Assembly: GCA_022813625.1 (NCBI GenBank)
Contig: JAKLMB010000041.1
Coordinates: forward strand, 124,001 to 188,000
DNA length: 64,000 bases
Origin: Aaosphaeria pasadenensis
Taxonomy: Eukaryota > Ascomycota > Dothideomycetes > Pleosporales
Direction of reading: 5' to 3'
Made by a program: the position numbers and the translations under genes. Every line of letters begins with the position of its first letter. The stretch's first letter is position 1. The notes beneath the pieces are model-generated. The model did no database searches, had not been told where the DNA came from, and was given only the letters and a program-made list of their open reading frames with translations. Below, in pieces: positions 56,291 to 64,000 of the stretch.

Positions 56291-57508
56291 ATGTCGTTCA
56301 AATTCGGGCTGAACGTCAAGAGCAAGACCAACAATCCGCTTAGCAAACCAGTTCCCAAAAAGAAGAAACCCCTCCTAGGTGGCGATGACGACGATGATGT
56401 GAAGGAAAAGCCAGGCGCGTCCAATGGCGCCGAAGCAATCGGAGAATTCAATTTCGACGAGACCTCACTCAACAATGCTGAGCCTGTCAAGGTCAAACAG
56501 AAGCCTCGAGGGCAACCTCCCGGACCACCTACGCGAAAACTTCAAGCAAAGCAAGACGATCCCTCCGTACTCGTCAACTCAGCTAGTGCTCGAGATTCCG
56601 AAAGAAGGGCACAGGAAGCGCTCGAGATTGACTCCGCAATCTACGACTACGATGCTGCATTCGAAGCGCTGAATGCGCGCAAATTGGCGAAAAAAGCAGC
56701 CGAGGAAGAAGAAAAACAGCAGGCAAAGCCAAAGTACATGGAGAATCTATTCGAGTCGGCCGAGCAGCGCAACAAGGATCGATTGCAGGCACGCGATAAG
56801 ATGCTCAAGCTCGAGCGCGAAGCCGAGGGGGAGCAGTTCGCCGATAAGGAGAAATTTGTGACGGGCGCATACAAGGAACAGCAGGAGGAGATCCGCAAGG
56901 CGGAGGAGGAGGAAAAGAAACGGCAAGAATTAGAAGATGAGAATCGCCGAAAGTTTGGCATGACTGGGTTTCACAAACGAATGCTGCTCGAGGAGGAAAA
57001 GAGGCACCAAGAAGCTGAAGAGGCCATGAGAGAGGCTGCACAAATGATCAAGGAGGGGAAGACGGTGACTACGGACGAGCCGAAGGAGAAGACTGACGAG
57101 CAATTGGCACGAGAGTTGAATGCCCAAGGACAAAATGTCATACTCAACGATGAAGGGCAAGTGGTGGACAAGAGACAATTATTGAAGGCTGGCCTTAACG
57201 TGGTTGCGAAACCAAAGACCGCTGCCCAACAGGCGGCGACAGCACCAACGCGAGGCCCTCAACCGGTATACCAAGGTCGCAATGCTGCTCGACAGGCAAC
57301 TAGAGGACGACAGACGGCCATGGTAGCCGAGCAAATCGCTCAGGCAGCTAAGCGCAAGGCAGACGAAGAAGCCGAAGAAGAAAGGAAGCTCCAGCATGCT
57401 GCCAAGAGCCAGAAGACCGCCAGCGACATAAGTAGCGCCAAAGAACGCTACCTGCAGAGGAAGAGAGAAGCGGCAGAAGCAAAGGCGGCCGCAGCAGCTG
57501 GTAAATAG
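56291..57508 (+). CDS. NSRP1-like (nuclear speckle splicing regulatory protein 1) protein, 405 aa
   Basis: A single exon. The N-terminal half carries the NSRP1/CCDC55 (DUF2040) core: AIYDYDAAFEALNARKLA, then KPKYMENLFESAEQRNKDR, KFVTGAYKEQQEEIRKAEEE. A long coiled coil of Glu/Lys/Arg and an Ala/Lys-rich tail follow. A basic stretch near residue 22 (PKKKKP) is a likely nuclear signal. NSRP1 in animals regulates alternative splice-site choice; a role in fungal splicing is inferred. The ATG at 56291 was chosen because the MSFKFGLN start is characteristic, and upstream frame text is promoter. Confidence 0.88.
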   Translation: MSFKFGLNVKSKTNNPLSKPVPKKKKPLLGGDDDDDVKEKPGASNGAEAIGEFNFDETSLNNAEPVKVKQKPRGQPPGPPTRKLQAKQDDPSVLVNSASARDSERRAQEALEIDSAIYDYDAAFEALNARKLAKKAAEEEEKQQAKPKYMENLFESAEQRNKDRLQARDKMLKLEREAEGEQFADKEKFVTGAYKEQQEEIRKAEEEEKKRQELEDENRRKFGMTGFHKRMLLEEEKRHQEAEEAMREAAQMIKEGKTVTTDEPKEKTDEQLARELNAQGQNVILNDEGQVVDKRQLLKAGLNVVAKPKTAAQQAATAPTRGPQPVYQGRNAARQATRGRQTAMVAEQIAQAAKRKADEEAEEERKLQHAAKSQKTASDISSAKERYLQRKREAAEAKAAAAAGK

Positions 57509-57653
57509 GCGGCAGGAAGTGTCAATTTGATTTCCTAGCTACGGGTATCCCCCCAATACGCTAAATCGACAAATGCAGATGGGTATAAGTACAACGCCTT
57601 CTCCTCAGCATCCAACAACGACATTCAACACCTCGGAATTGGCCGAGCGCAGA

Positions 57654-58188
57654 TCATGGGCTTTCCGCTCCTCCCGCGTCCCATATACGATCGATCCAGG
57701 TCGGTCGTAACGCTGTAATGACTTGGACCTGAGGCTTGAAGCCATTCATCTTGTTCCGCAAGACGCCTGTTTGAACGAGACATAACCCCATCTGACCTTC
57801 TACGTCGCTCTCCTTCCACAAAGTACTAGAGCAGTCGGCGCAAAAGGATATCCTTGACTTTGGACGCTCCTTAGAGTCGAAGACGCACTCTTTAGGCTTT
57901 CCGTGAACGGTCATTGTCAAGGCAGCCACGGTGATGCTAGTGGAATATGCCAGTCCGGTGGTTCGGCGACAGCCCATACAGTGACAGAGGATCTGTCGAT
58001 GTATCAGTACAATTCCCACTCGGTCGAGTTGAAGATAGACTTACTGTTCGAATAGGTTTGCCAACTATCTCGAATGTAATTTTGCCACAAATACAACCAC
58101 CTTGGGCCAGCTTCACCTCGTCTGCCCGCGGTACCAAAGAGGAATGCGAATTTATCGTGTTGAAGTCGCTTGATGAGAGCATGTGCAT
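57654..58188 (-). CDS. GFA-domain (CENP-V / glutathione-dependent formaldehyde-activating) family protein, about 160 aa
   Basis: Exon 1 is 58188-58045 and exon 2 is 57992-57654, with a 52-base GT-AG intron. Zinc-binding cysteines are GGCICGKI, CHCMGC and FCADC in the order of the GFA beta-tent fold. These small proteins are widespread in fungi, and few have a shown enzyme activity despite the name. Start choice between ATGs at 58188 and 58182 is open. It is convergent with the NSRP1-like gene, 145 bases apart. Confidence 0.85.
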
Positions 58189-59503
58189 TCTGTGTGCTTC
58201 CGGCGCAATGCGACGGGCCCAAAGCCGTGTGAGGGAGCCCATGAGCGAAGTGACTATGCCTCGAAGTGGAATACTCGAGGCCCTTTCCGCACGATAACTG
58301 GGTATCCACAGTGTATTTATCATGCGGGCCGGCCAATTCATTTCTTGGGAAAGAGTGAGAAAGCAAGACGCGAGTAAAGCGAAACATCGTGTTCCAATGT
58401 GCGGGGAGGGTCTGCAATAGTGCATGGTTTCCGTAAACTTGTGCGTGGCCATCCTTTCGATCAGACAGTCAAGTTCAGAATTTACGCGGATCGTGGAGAC
58501 TTCAAACGCTCCTTCGGTACCAAGGCCCCTTGTTGAGAGAGCTTTGCGGACAAGTCTGGACTTCAAGTCTGGTTGACCGTCAAAGTCCCACGTTTTCGCG
58601 TGGTGTCTCAAACTCGTCCTCTTTTGCATTCATCATGGATTAGAGCGGTCCAGCCGGCCATGACCGTGCTGTGCCAATCTTCACGCTCCTTTGTCAAAGT
58701 GAGATCTTTCCCCTCGTGGTGTGCCCACTGCTTCACCGATAGCCCTACAAATGTTTCATCGGACCTGCGGAGTCTTTCCTTGGCCATGCCGCCCAGCAAA
58801 CAGCCTTACGCTTCCGAATAAACTCTGGCGACATGGATGTGGTCACTCGCTCGCATGCCCTGAATCCAACAGTGGTTTGGTGACGCACAGCCAATGACAA
58901 AAGGACAGTGATTCACAGCCCTCCGAGTCGGTCGAAACAGCCGAAGAGAGTTTGGACTGTGCCTCTCTACCGCATGCTTATCTCGCGTCCGATGTTGATG
59001 CCAACTACGCCGCATCAGCTGGTTAGGAAATTCAAACCCAACATGCGACGGTCATAGGATGCGCGGAAACTTCATAGATGGTGACTTCATGTTAAGTGGC
59101 GATCATTCTAATATTTCTTCTGATCGAGCGATGCAATACTATTGTATATTCCAAAAATTGTTTTGTTGTTCTTTTTTAACATCATTTTGCAGAGCATCCA
59201 TGTCAGCCCATGTCAGCACTGTAAACATCTTAGTCTAAGCGAATGAAACGGAATGTAAGCCCCCTGCAGTGTTGTGCATCCACGGCGCGTAGCAGTGAAC
59301 GGTGTAAGGAGAATCAGATTGTACAACGCAGTGAAGCGTTTCGAATTGCCTAGCGATCATCGACCACATGGGGCGCAGTTCACGGCACAGCACATTGACG
59401 GAATGATAATTAGCATCAAAGGATCCCATCAGCGAGCAATAATCGTTGTTCGCAATTATTGCAAATTATCCATCTCCATACTGACTGCATCTATTTGCAC
59501 GCC
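58189..59503. other. Intergenic region, 1.3 kb
   Basis: Frames present are short and domain-free. No repeats or RNA genes are seen. It holds both promoters of the divergent GFA and membrane-protein genes. Confidence 0.4.
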
Positions 59504-60343
59504 ATGTATATCACAAAGCGAAGCAATGTCGGGCCCCAGTTAGCATTCACATTACCCCTCATCTTCGCGATCCTATTGGTCGTCCTGGCATTTGCTGTCT
59601 ATCTCCTATGGAAATACAGACTATGGCAAAGGCAACGATCCCAAGACACCACGGGCAAGCAGCTGGACCCAGAGTCACTCGAGGGGGGCGACTCCCCAGT
59701 TCCAGACCTCTTCACCAGATTCCAACAATTTCAGAACCCTCACTACACACCACAAATCATCTTCGACGGCAGCAGCGACGACAAGACACAGCATAAGACA
59801 TACATCGCGGAGATACCGCAAGTCCATTGCGCAAAAGCAGCCACGCCCCAGATCGTCGAAATCAATCCCGCCCGACCTGAATCCAAGGGTGTGGGTATCC
59901 GTGGCCGCATGGGTTCCATCAACGGCGACACCAATCGTCGAGCCGTCATGGCAGACGACACTCTGATCTTGGTTGCTCCCGAATCGGGATCAACACCACC
60001 GTTGCCTAGATACTCTTCTACTGCATCGTCGCCTCAATGTCCTAGTCCCGCTGAACTCACATCGGACTGGCCGTTGAAGGCGCAGACAACAATCCCTACA
60101 ATAGAAATCAGCAGTCCAACAGATGAGAAACCGCCCCGCACAGAATTTGAAACTCCGACAGTAGTGAGCGAAAGCCAAGCTGTCGATACGGCATCCCTCG
60201 AGACAAAGGAAACAAAGACAGATGAGAAACCCCCGTCACAACGAGAGAAGCGTGACTCCATCGTGGAGATCCAGACCTTGGAAGAGGATCAAAGGGAAAA
60301 GGATGAGGAGACACAAGCTCGACGATCTACAGGAGACCGGTAG
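59504..60343 (+). CDS. Single-pass membrane protein of unknown function, 279 aa
   Basis: The start is the ATG at 59504. A short lumenal or extracellular N-terminus precedes one transmembrane segment (about 14-38, LAFTLPLIFAILLVVLAFAVYLLW). A basic stop-transfer stretch (KYRLWQRQR) follows, then about 235 residues of low-complexity Ser/Thr/Pro/Glu-rich tail ending in a charged region. No domain is recognised. The layout is that of a fungal membrane-anchored scaffold or wall-sensor-like protein, without a signal peptide or Ser/Thr ectodomain. Confidence 0.65.
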   Translation: MYITKRSNVGPQLAFTLPLIFAILLVVLAFAVYLLWKYRLWQRQRSQDTTGKQLDPESLEGGDSPVPDLFTRFQQFQNPHYTPQIIFDGSSDDKTQHKTYIAEIPQVHCAKAATPQIVEINPARPESKGVGIRGRMGSINGDTNRRAVMADDTLILVAPESGSTPPLPRYSSTASSPQCPSPAELTSDWPLKAQTTIPTIEISSPTDEKPPRTEFETPTVVSESQAVDTASLETKETKTDEKPPSQREKRDSIVEIQTLEEDQREKDEETQARRSTGDR

Positions 60344-61416
60344 CTCCGCCTTTGGAGCGTATCGCATTTTCAATTTGTATCATGTTTTATTAGAATGAAA
60401 TGTAAATGTGTAATGACCCTTGTACAACTCTTTGAAAGAAAGAACTTCTTTATGTCTGCCTTGGCTTTGTGATCATAAACTGTGTAACTGGTGTTTCCGG
60501 GTATGGTCAGTCTCATAATGCTACTCCACATACAGAAGCAATGGGAATGTAATTATCTGTCGTGTATAACAGTGTAGTGATCAGCCACTGTATATTGATA
60601 CGTGATGAATCATCGCTACCTCGAAAACGACACTTCTTCCCTCTTGTCGCTGTATCTGATAAGCAAAATATCTTAAGTTCCCGTTCCCGGATTACACCTT
60701 AGTTTGCGGAGAAATGATTCAATGTTTGATGTCAATACCTCATCACAAACCTGAGAAATGATGATACTTATCGCCTTTGCAACGGTAGACCACTAAGTTC
60801 CCTTTCGGAAAAATAATACGAGGGATCGGCTTGTCCCGTTTCACCCCCTATGGTAATAGTGGTTTGGTCACTTGCTTGAAATCATTCTGCATTTATTCAA
60901 AGTTTGTGTGGTGTCGTTTTGATTCTCTGTGCATGTCTACATAGAGGGAGAATAACCAGCGCACTACATCCAGTACATGCCCATAGGAGCGAATTTCTGA
61001 AAGAAAAACCATAAGGAGACTTCCATCGAACAGGAGTATGATAAGTCCCAACCGATCGATGAGGAAAGTGCATGCTCTAAAGAGCCCATCTGCGCCTTCG
61101 AGGCAATGGACTTCAACGTGTTTGAGCAAGCTCCAATGGTACTGATGAAAAACGCTTTTGTTATTGCTTCGTGATTATTGACCTAGCTCTGAATTGTCCT
61201 CTTTTCGTCGTTCACCAGTGTTCGACACCCCCAGCTCCAATACACCAAAGTATCGTGTACACTATACTGTAAGAGCAGTATTCAAACATCGGCCTGCGAT
61301 TTGTTAGTAATATGTATCATCCAGGAGTCTAAGAGTCCCATTCCTCTAAACCACGGCTTTCGTTCGATCCCAGGCTTCCTCTCTTCATTGTTATGCTCCA
61401 ATTGAGCATACTTCAT
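60344..61416. other. Convergent intergenic region, 1.07 kb
   Basis: This lies between two 3' ends. One domain-free frame at 60893-61129 (minus) looks like chance. Nothing else is seen. Confidence 0.4.
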
Positions 61417-62715
61417 CTAACGTCTGCGCTGTCTATCGAATTTCGCGCGCTGCTTGATGTAGACGATCTTCGACTCGAGAAAGGAAACGTAGTGATGATC
61501 CGCGCCGAGGCAAGCAACTGCAGTCTCAAGAGCCTGCTGCGCCTGAGCCAAACACTGAATCCACTTTCCCTTCATGCACGGATAGATCTCGAGGATGAGA
61601 GCTAGACGCCATCTGATCAGCTCCGCGTCAGCGCATCCGGCGACCTTGAGCAAGCGGATAAGCTCCAGGATTGATGCTTCTGCCTCCGCGAAGTTATAGA
61701 ACTTGTAACCCGAGGTACTGTGGAGGCTCTGGAGGAAATCCTGGATGGGGAGGACGCGGTTGTGTATGTCCGAGCGCGTGACGTCCTGGGAAGTGCGGTG
61801 GAGGTGGGCAGGGTCGCAGGCAATACAATTGCACTGGTCGCAATACTGCCTGAGCAGGTCGGCACGAGCATCTGCGTTGTGATACCAGATCTGACTGCCA
61901 AGCACGCTCATGCAGAGCTCCTCGTGGGCGGCGATGTCCCGCACGGCTTGGACCCTGAAGCGCTTGGTCTTCGTGTCGTAAAAGCCGTTGCAGTTGGGGA
62001 TGCAAGAATGGCGGAGGCGCGCCGCGGTGGGGAAGATGCCGGTTACCTGGTCATCTCCCGGCTCGTCAATCGTAGGATCGATGGAGTTGTGGACAAGAGA
62101 GAAACGATGAGTGAAGTATCGAGCTCCGATACGCCATTCTATCATCAAAGGCTCGACGGTGTTGCCCAATCGTATCAGTATCTCCTCCTCGTGTTCTGAA
62201 ATTTCATCACCTTTGGCGATAAGATCTTCCATGACCTTTAGTTGGGGATCGATGAAGTGGACCATGGTGACCAGCATTGGAGGCCATCCCGGCGGCAACT
62301 CCATGAACATGTCTTTCTGTTCGTCAGAGAGTCGAAAAAATGCATCCAGAACGTGCTCCATGACGTCGCCAGGCTCAGGCAATGTAAAGAGAGGGACTTC
62401 GTCGATGACACGTGTGCCCTTCTTGATATCGGTCGTCGCGTAGAGACCTCTGAACTGGTCGCCGCGGCATCCGACCAAAGGGTACTCCAATAAGGCGAAA
62501 AGATCTAACTCGTCGTCACTCGATATAGTGTCTGGAGCCTTCATCTTCTTCTTGCGGCCTCCACGCCTTCTGCGTAGATTTCTCTGGGAAGACTTCGGTT
62601 TTTGTTTGGCCTGATCTGAGCGAAGGCAGAAGCCTTCACGATTGCTGGATTGGTCAGTCTCCAGCGCAAAGTTGACTGGTGATGGTGGCAGAGGAAGAGG
62701 TCGCACTGGCACCAT
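61417..62715 (-). CDS. SET-domain protein, putative lysine methyltransferase, about 432 aa
   Basis: The frame is open from 62751, but the first ATG is at 62715. A basic stretch (RNLRRRRGGRKKKMK, about 47-61) may be a nuclear signal. The SET domain begins with RGLYATTDIKKGTRVIDE and ends with the signature RLRHSCIPNCNGFY plus VRDIAAHEELCMS. A cysteine cluster (CDQCNCIAC) follows, as in SMYD-like and related fungal SET proteins. The C-terminal helices (LALILEIYPCMKGKW, QALETAVACLG) resemble TPR packing. The usual final tyrosine in the xxEELCxxY motif is replaced by a serine/valine context (MSVLG), so activity is uncertain. Confidence 0.82.
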   Translation of the reverse strand: MVPVRPLPLPPSPVNFALETDQSSNREGFCLRSDQAKQKPKSSQRNLRRRRGGRKKKMKAPDTISSDDELDLFALLEYPLVGCRGDQFRGLYATTDIKKGTRVIDEVPLFTLPEPGDVMEHVLDAFFRLSDEQKDMFMELPPGWPPMLVTMVHFIDPQLKVMEDLIAKGDEISEHEEEILIRLGNTVEPLMIEWRIGARYFTHRFSLVHNSIDPTIDEPGDDQVTGIFPTAARLRHSCIPNCNGFYDTKTKRFRVQAVRDIAAHEELCMSVLGSQIWYHNADARADLLRQYCDQCNCIACDPAHLHRTSQDVTRSDIHNRVLPIQDFLQSLHSTSGYKFYNFAEAEASILELIRLLKVAGCADAELIRWRLALILEIYPCMKGKWIQCLAQAQQALETAVACLGADHHYVSFLESKIVYIKQRAKFDRQRRR

Positions 62716-63148
62716 CTTGTTGGCCTGTTGCGGTAACTGGGGCGGGGCCACTCTACTTTCTGTTTAAACAGACTGACTGCTGAGGGGACTTTCCAGTCTC
62801 ACTCAATGGTTGAAATACTCGCAATCGCAGAGTGAAAAGTGAGGTGTAAAGCAGATGGAATCAAGCTTGCGAGAAGTAAAGGTTTGTAGGATTGGCGGTC
62901 AGGCCAATTAGAGGTGTGTTTGTAGTAAAGGCAATCATAACAAGAAAAGGTGAAGGTGGATTTACAGGCTACCACCAAGTATTCACACATGTCGTAACTG
63001 TCACCACGCTAAAACGACAAACTGTTGGTATGGGCACAGGTTAGAATTCTGCACTGAGGTTTCCATTGGTCCTAGATCTTTCATAGGCACATACTGAAAT
63101 CAATATGCATCATCTATACAGACTCGAGATAATTTCGCCACATTTACT
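62716..63148. other. Intergenic region
   Basis: This 433-base region lies between the SET gene start and the 3' end of the PRCC-like gene. No gene is seen. Confidence 0.4.
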
Positions 63149-64000
63149 TCACCATCCGTACTTATTCCCAGCCTCCTTCTTGTTCCTCCTACCCGCAGCA
63201 AAATGTTCCTCCAATGCCTCCTTTTGTGTTGCGGCAACATTGATCAAGCTTCTCAAGCTAGTCTTTCCAGTGCCAGAGATGGATTTGAGTGCCCTATGTT
63301 CAACGGTCTCTCCTGCCTGCCGTAGTTTCTCATTGTGTGCATACTCTTTATCTGTGTTGAAGTCGATGATGTTGGCTGCTGACATATCAGCTCCTCGCCC
63401 CTTTCGACCAAAGAGCTGTCGACGTTCCGCTTCCGAGAGATTAAGTTCGGAGGCAATGCTAGTAAGGCCTTGTGAGCCGGATGCTGCTCCAGTAGGCATC
63501 GAGGACGATGCCGTATTTGTTTGGAAAGTGTTGCTGTCCGTGAAGGCATTATCAGGGATATGCGCTTCTTCATCCTCCTCCTCATCAAACCCATAAAGCA
63601 TTGGTTGATACTGTTCATCATTTCTAGGAGCAACTTCATCTTCCTCTGGTTCGCCGAAAAGTGACACCTTTGGCTTGGCTTTCGGTGCAGGGACAGCAGT
63701 TTGAGATACCACAGGAGCTTTGCTTCGAGCTGTAGAACTTGCGGAGCCTGAGTCTGGAGCGATAGGCTTGTGGACAATCGGCTTTTTCTTCTTCCCCCGT
63801 GCAACTGACATGGGCATGAGTTTGGGTCTAAGCACCGGCTTTGCTTTGAGTTCTTGTGTCTTCTCAGGATTTGTGACTTCAGCTACGGGTGATGGTGCCG
63901 CTTTAGTCTCTTTCTTGGGTGGTGGTAGATTGAGTAACGCGCGGAAGTCTTCCTTCTGCTTGGGTGTATCGTCCTTCTCTGGGGATGCCTCCTTTTGTAT
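63149..64000 (-). CDS. PRCC-like protein, C-terminal part, cut by window edge
   Basis: The frame is open from base 64000 down to a TGA at 63149, so at least 283 C-terminal residues are present and the N-terminus lies outside. The C-terminal region (GADMSAANIIDFNTDKEYAHN, KSLRSLINVAATQKEALEE-type text, ending KKEAGNKYGW) matches the mitotic checkpoint protein PRCC C-terminal family. The preceding Ala/Pro/Lys- and acid-rich stretch is disordered, with a basic KKKKP. PRCC is associated with pre-mRNA splicing complexes in animals; function here is inferred from that. Confidence 0.82.
   Translation of the reverse strand: MQKEASPEKDDTPKQKEDFRALLNLPPPKKETKAAPSPVAEVTNPEKTQELKAKPVLRPKLMPMSVARGKKKKPIVHKPIAPDSGSASSTARSKAPVVSQTAVPAPKAKPKVSLFGEPEEDEVAPRNDEQYQPMLYGFDEEEDEEAHIPDNAFTDSNTFQTNTASSSMPTGAASGSQGLTSIASELNLSEAERRQLFGRKGRGADMSAANIIDFNTDKEYAHNEKLRQAGETVEHRALKSISGTGKTSLRSLINVAATQKEALEEHFAAGRRNKKEAGNKYGW

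Noticed and set aside
61340..61380. GTTCGATCC-like B box
   Set aside because: No matching A box or acceptor stem is found upstream at tRNA distance.

Overview
The window is nuclear DNA of a filamentous ascomycete (Pezizomycotina, possibly Dothideomycetes). The evidence is short GT-AG introns of about 45-65 bases, several Zn2Cys6 regulators, a Goodbye-type STAND protein, a HET-domain protein, a QDE-2-like Argonaute, a GH11 xylanase and a proteinase-K-like subtilase. Every gene is monocistronic. I predict 26 protein genes or gene candidates. One of them, a PRCC-like gene, runs off the right edge. I saw no convincing tRNA, rRNA, CRISPR array or intact transposon, although both strands could not be searched exhaustively by eye.

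Layout. 0-9.1 kb: three Zn2Cys6 regulators, the first two divergent across 1.4 kb, then an NmrA-like protein convergent with the third. 9.1-13.9 kb: a gene-poor, repeat-rich stretch with a 124-bp MITE-like element between TA dinucleotides, an 18-bp minisatellite, decayed copies of a small gene family and several diverged duplications. 13.9-25.8 kb: an accessory block with an SRPK-like kinase of unusual catalytic motifs, a 1319-residue Goodbye/NACHT STAND protein, a small orphan reading frame and an Argonaute whose C-terminus carries a 9-residue tandem repeat. 27.3-39 kb: mostly housekeeping genes (dihydroxyacid dehydratase, isoprenylcysteine methyltransferase, maltose/galactoside-type acetyltransferase), a secreted Gln/Asn-rich repeat protein and a RING-ZZ-ZZ-ZZ-SH3 protein. 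39.7-44.4 kb: a large protein of unknown function and a secreted subtilase. 44.4-48 kb: a gene-poor gap with one possible pseudogene. 48-53.9 kb: HET-ankyrin protein, an unknown protein, an F-box-like protein and the xylanase. 55-64 kb: NFKBIL1-like and NSRP1-like genes on a 238-bp divergent promoter, a GFA-fold protein, a single-pass membrane protein, a SET-domain protein and the PRCC-like gene.

How they may work together. The kinase, STAND protein, Argonaute and HET protein belong to families used in fungal self/non-self recognition and genome defence, and the first three sit beside the repeat-rich stretch. That makes 9-26 kb the best candidate for a fast-evolving accessory region, but a joint function is inference. 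NFKBIL1-, NSRP1- and PRCC-type proteins are linked to pre-mRNA splicing in other eukaryotes, and all three lie within 9 kb here. Xylanase and subtilase suggest growth on plant material or a plant-associated life.
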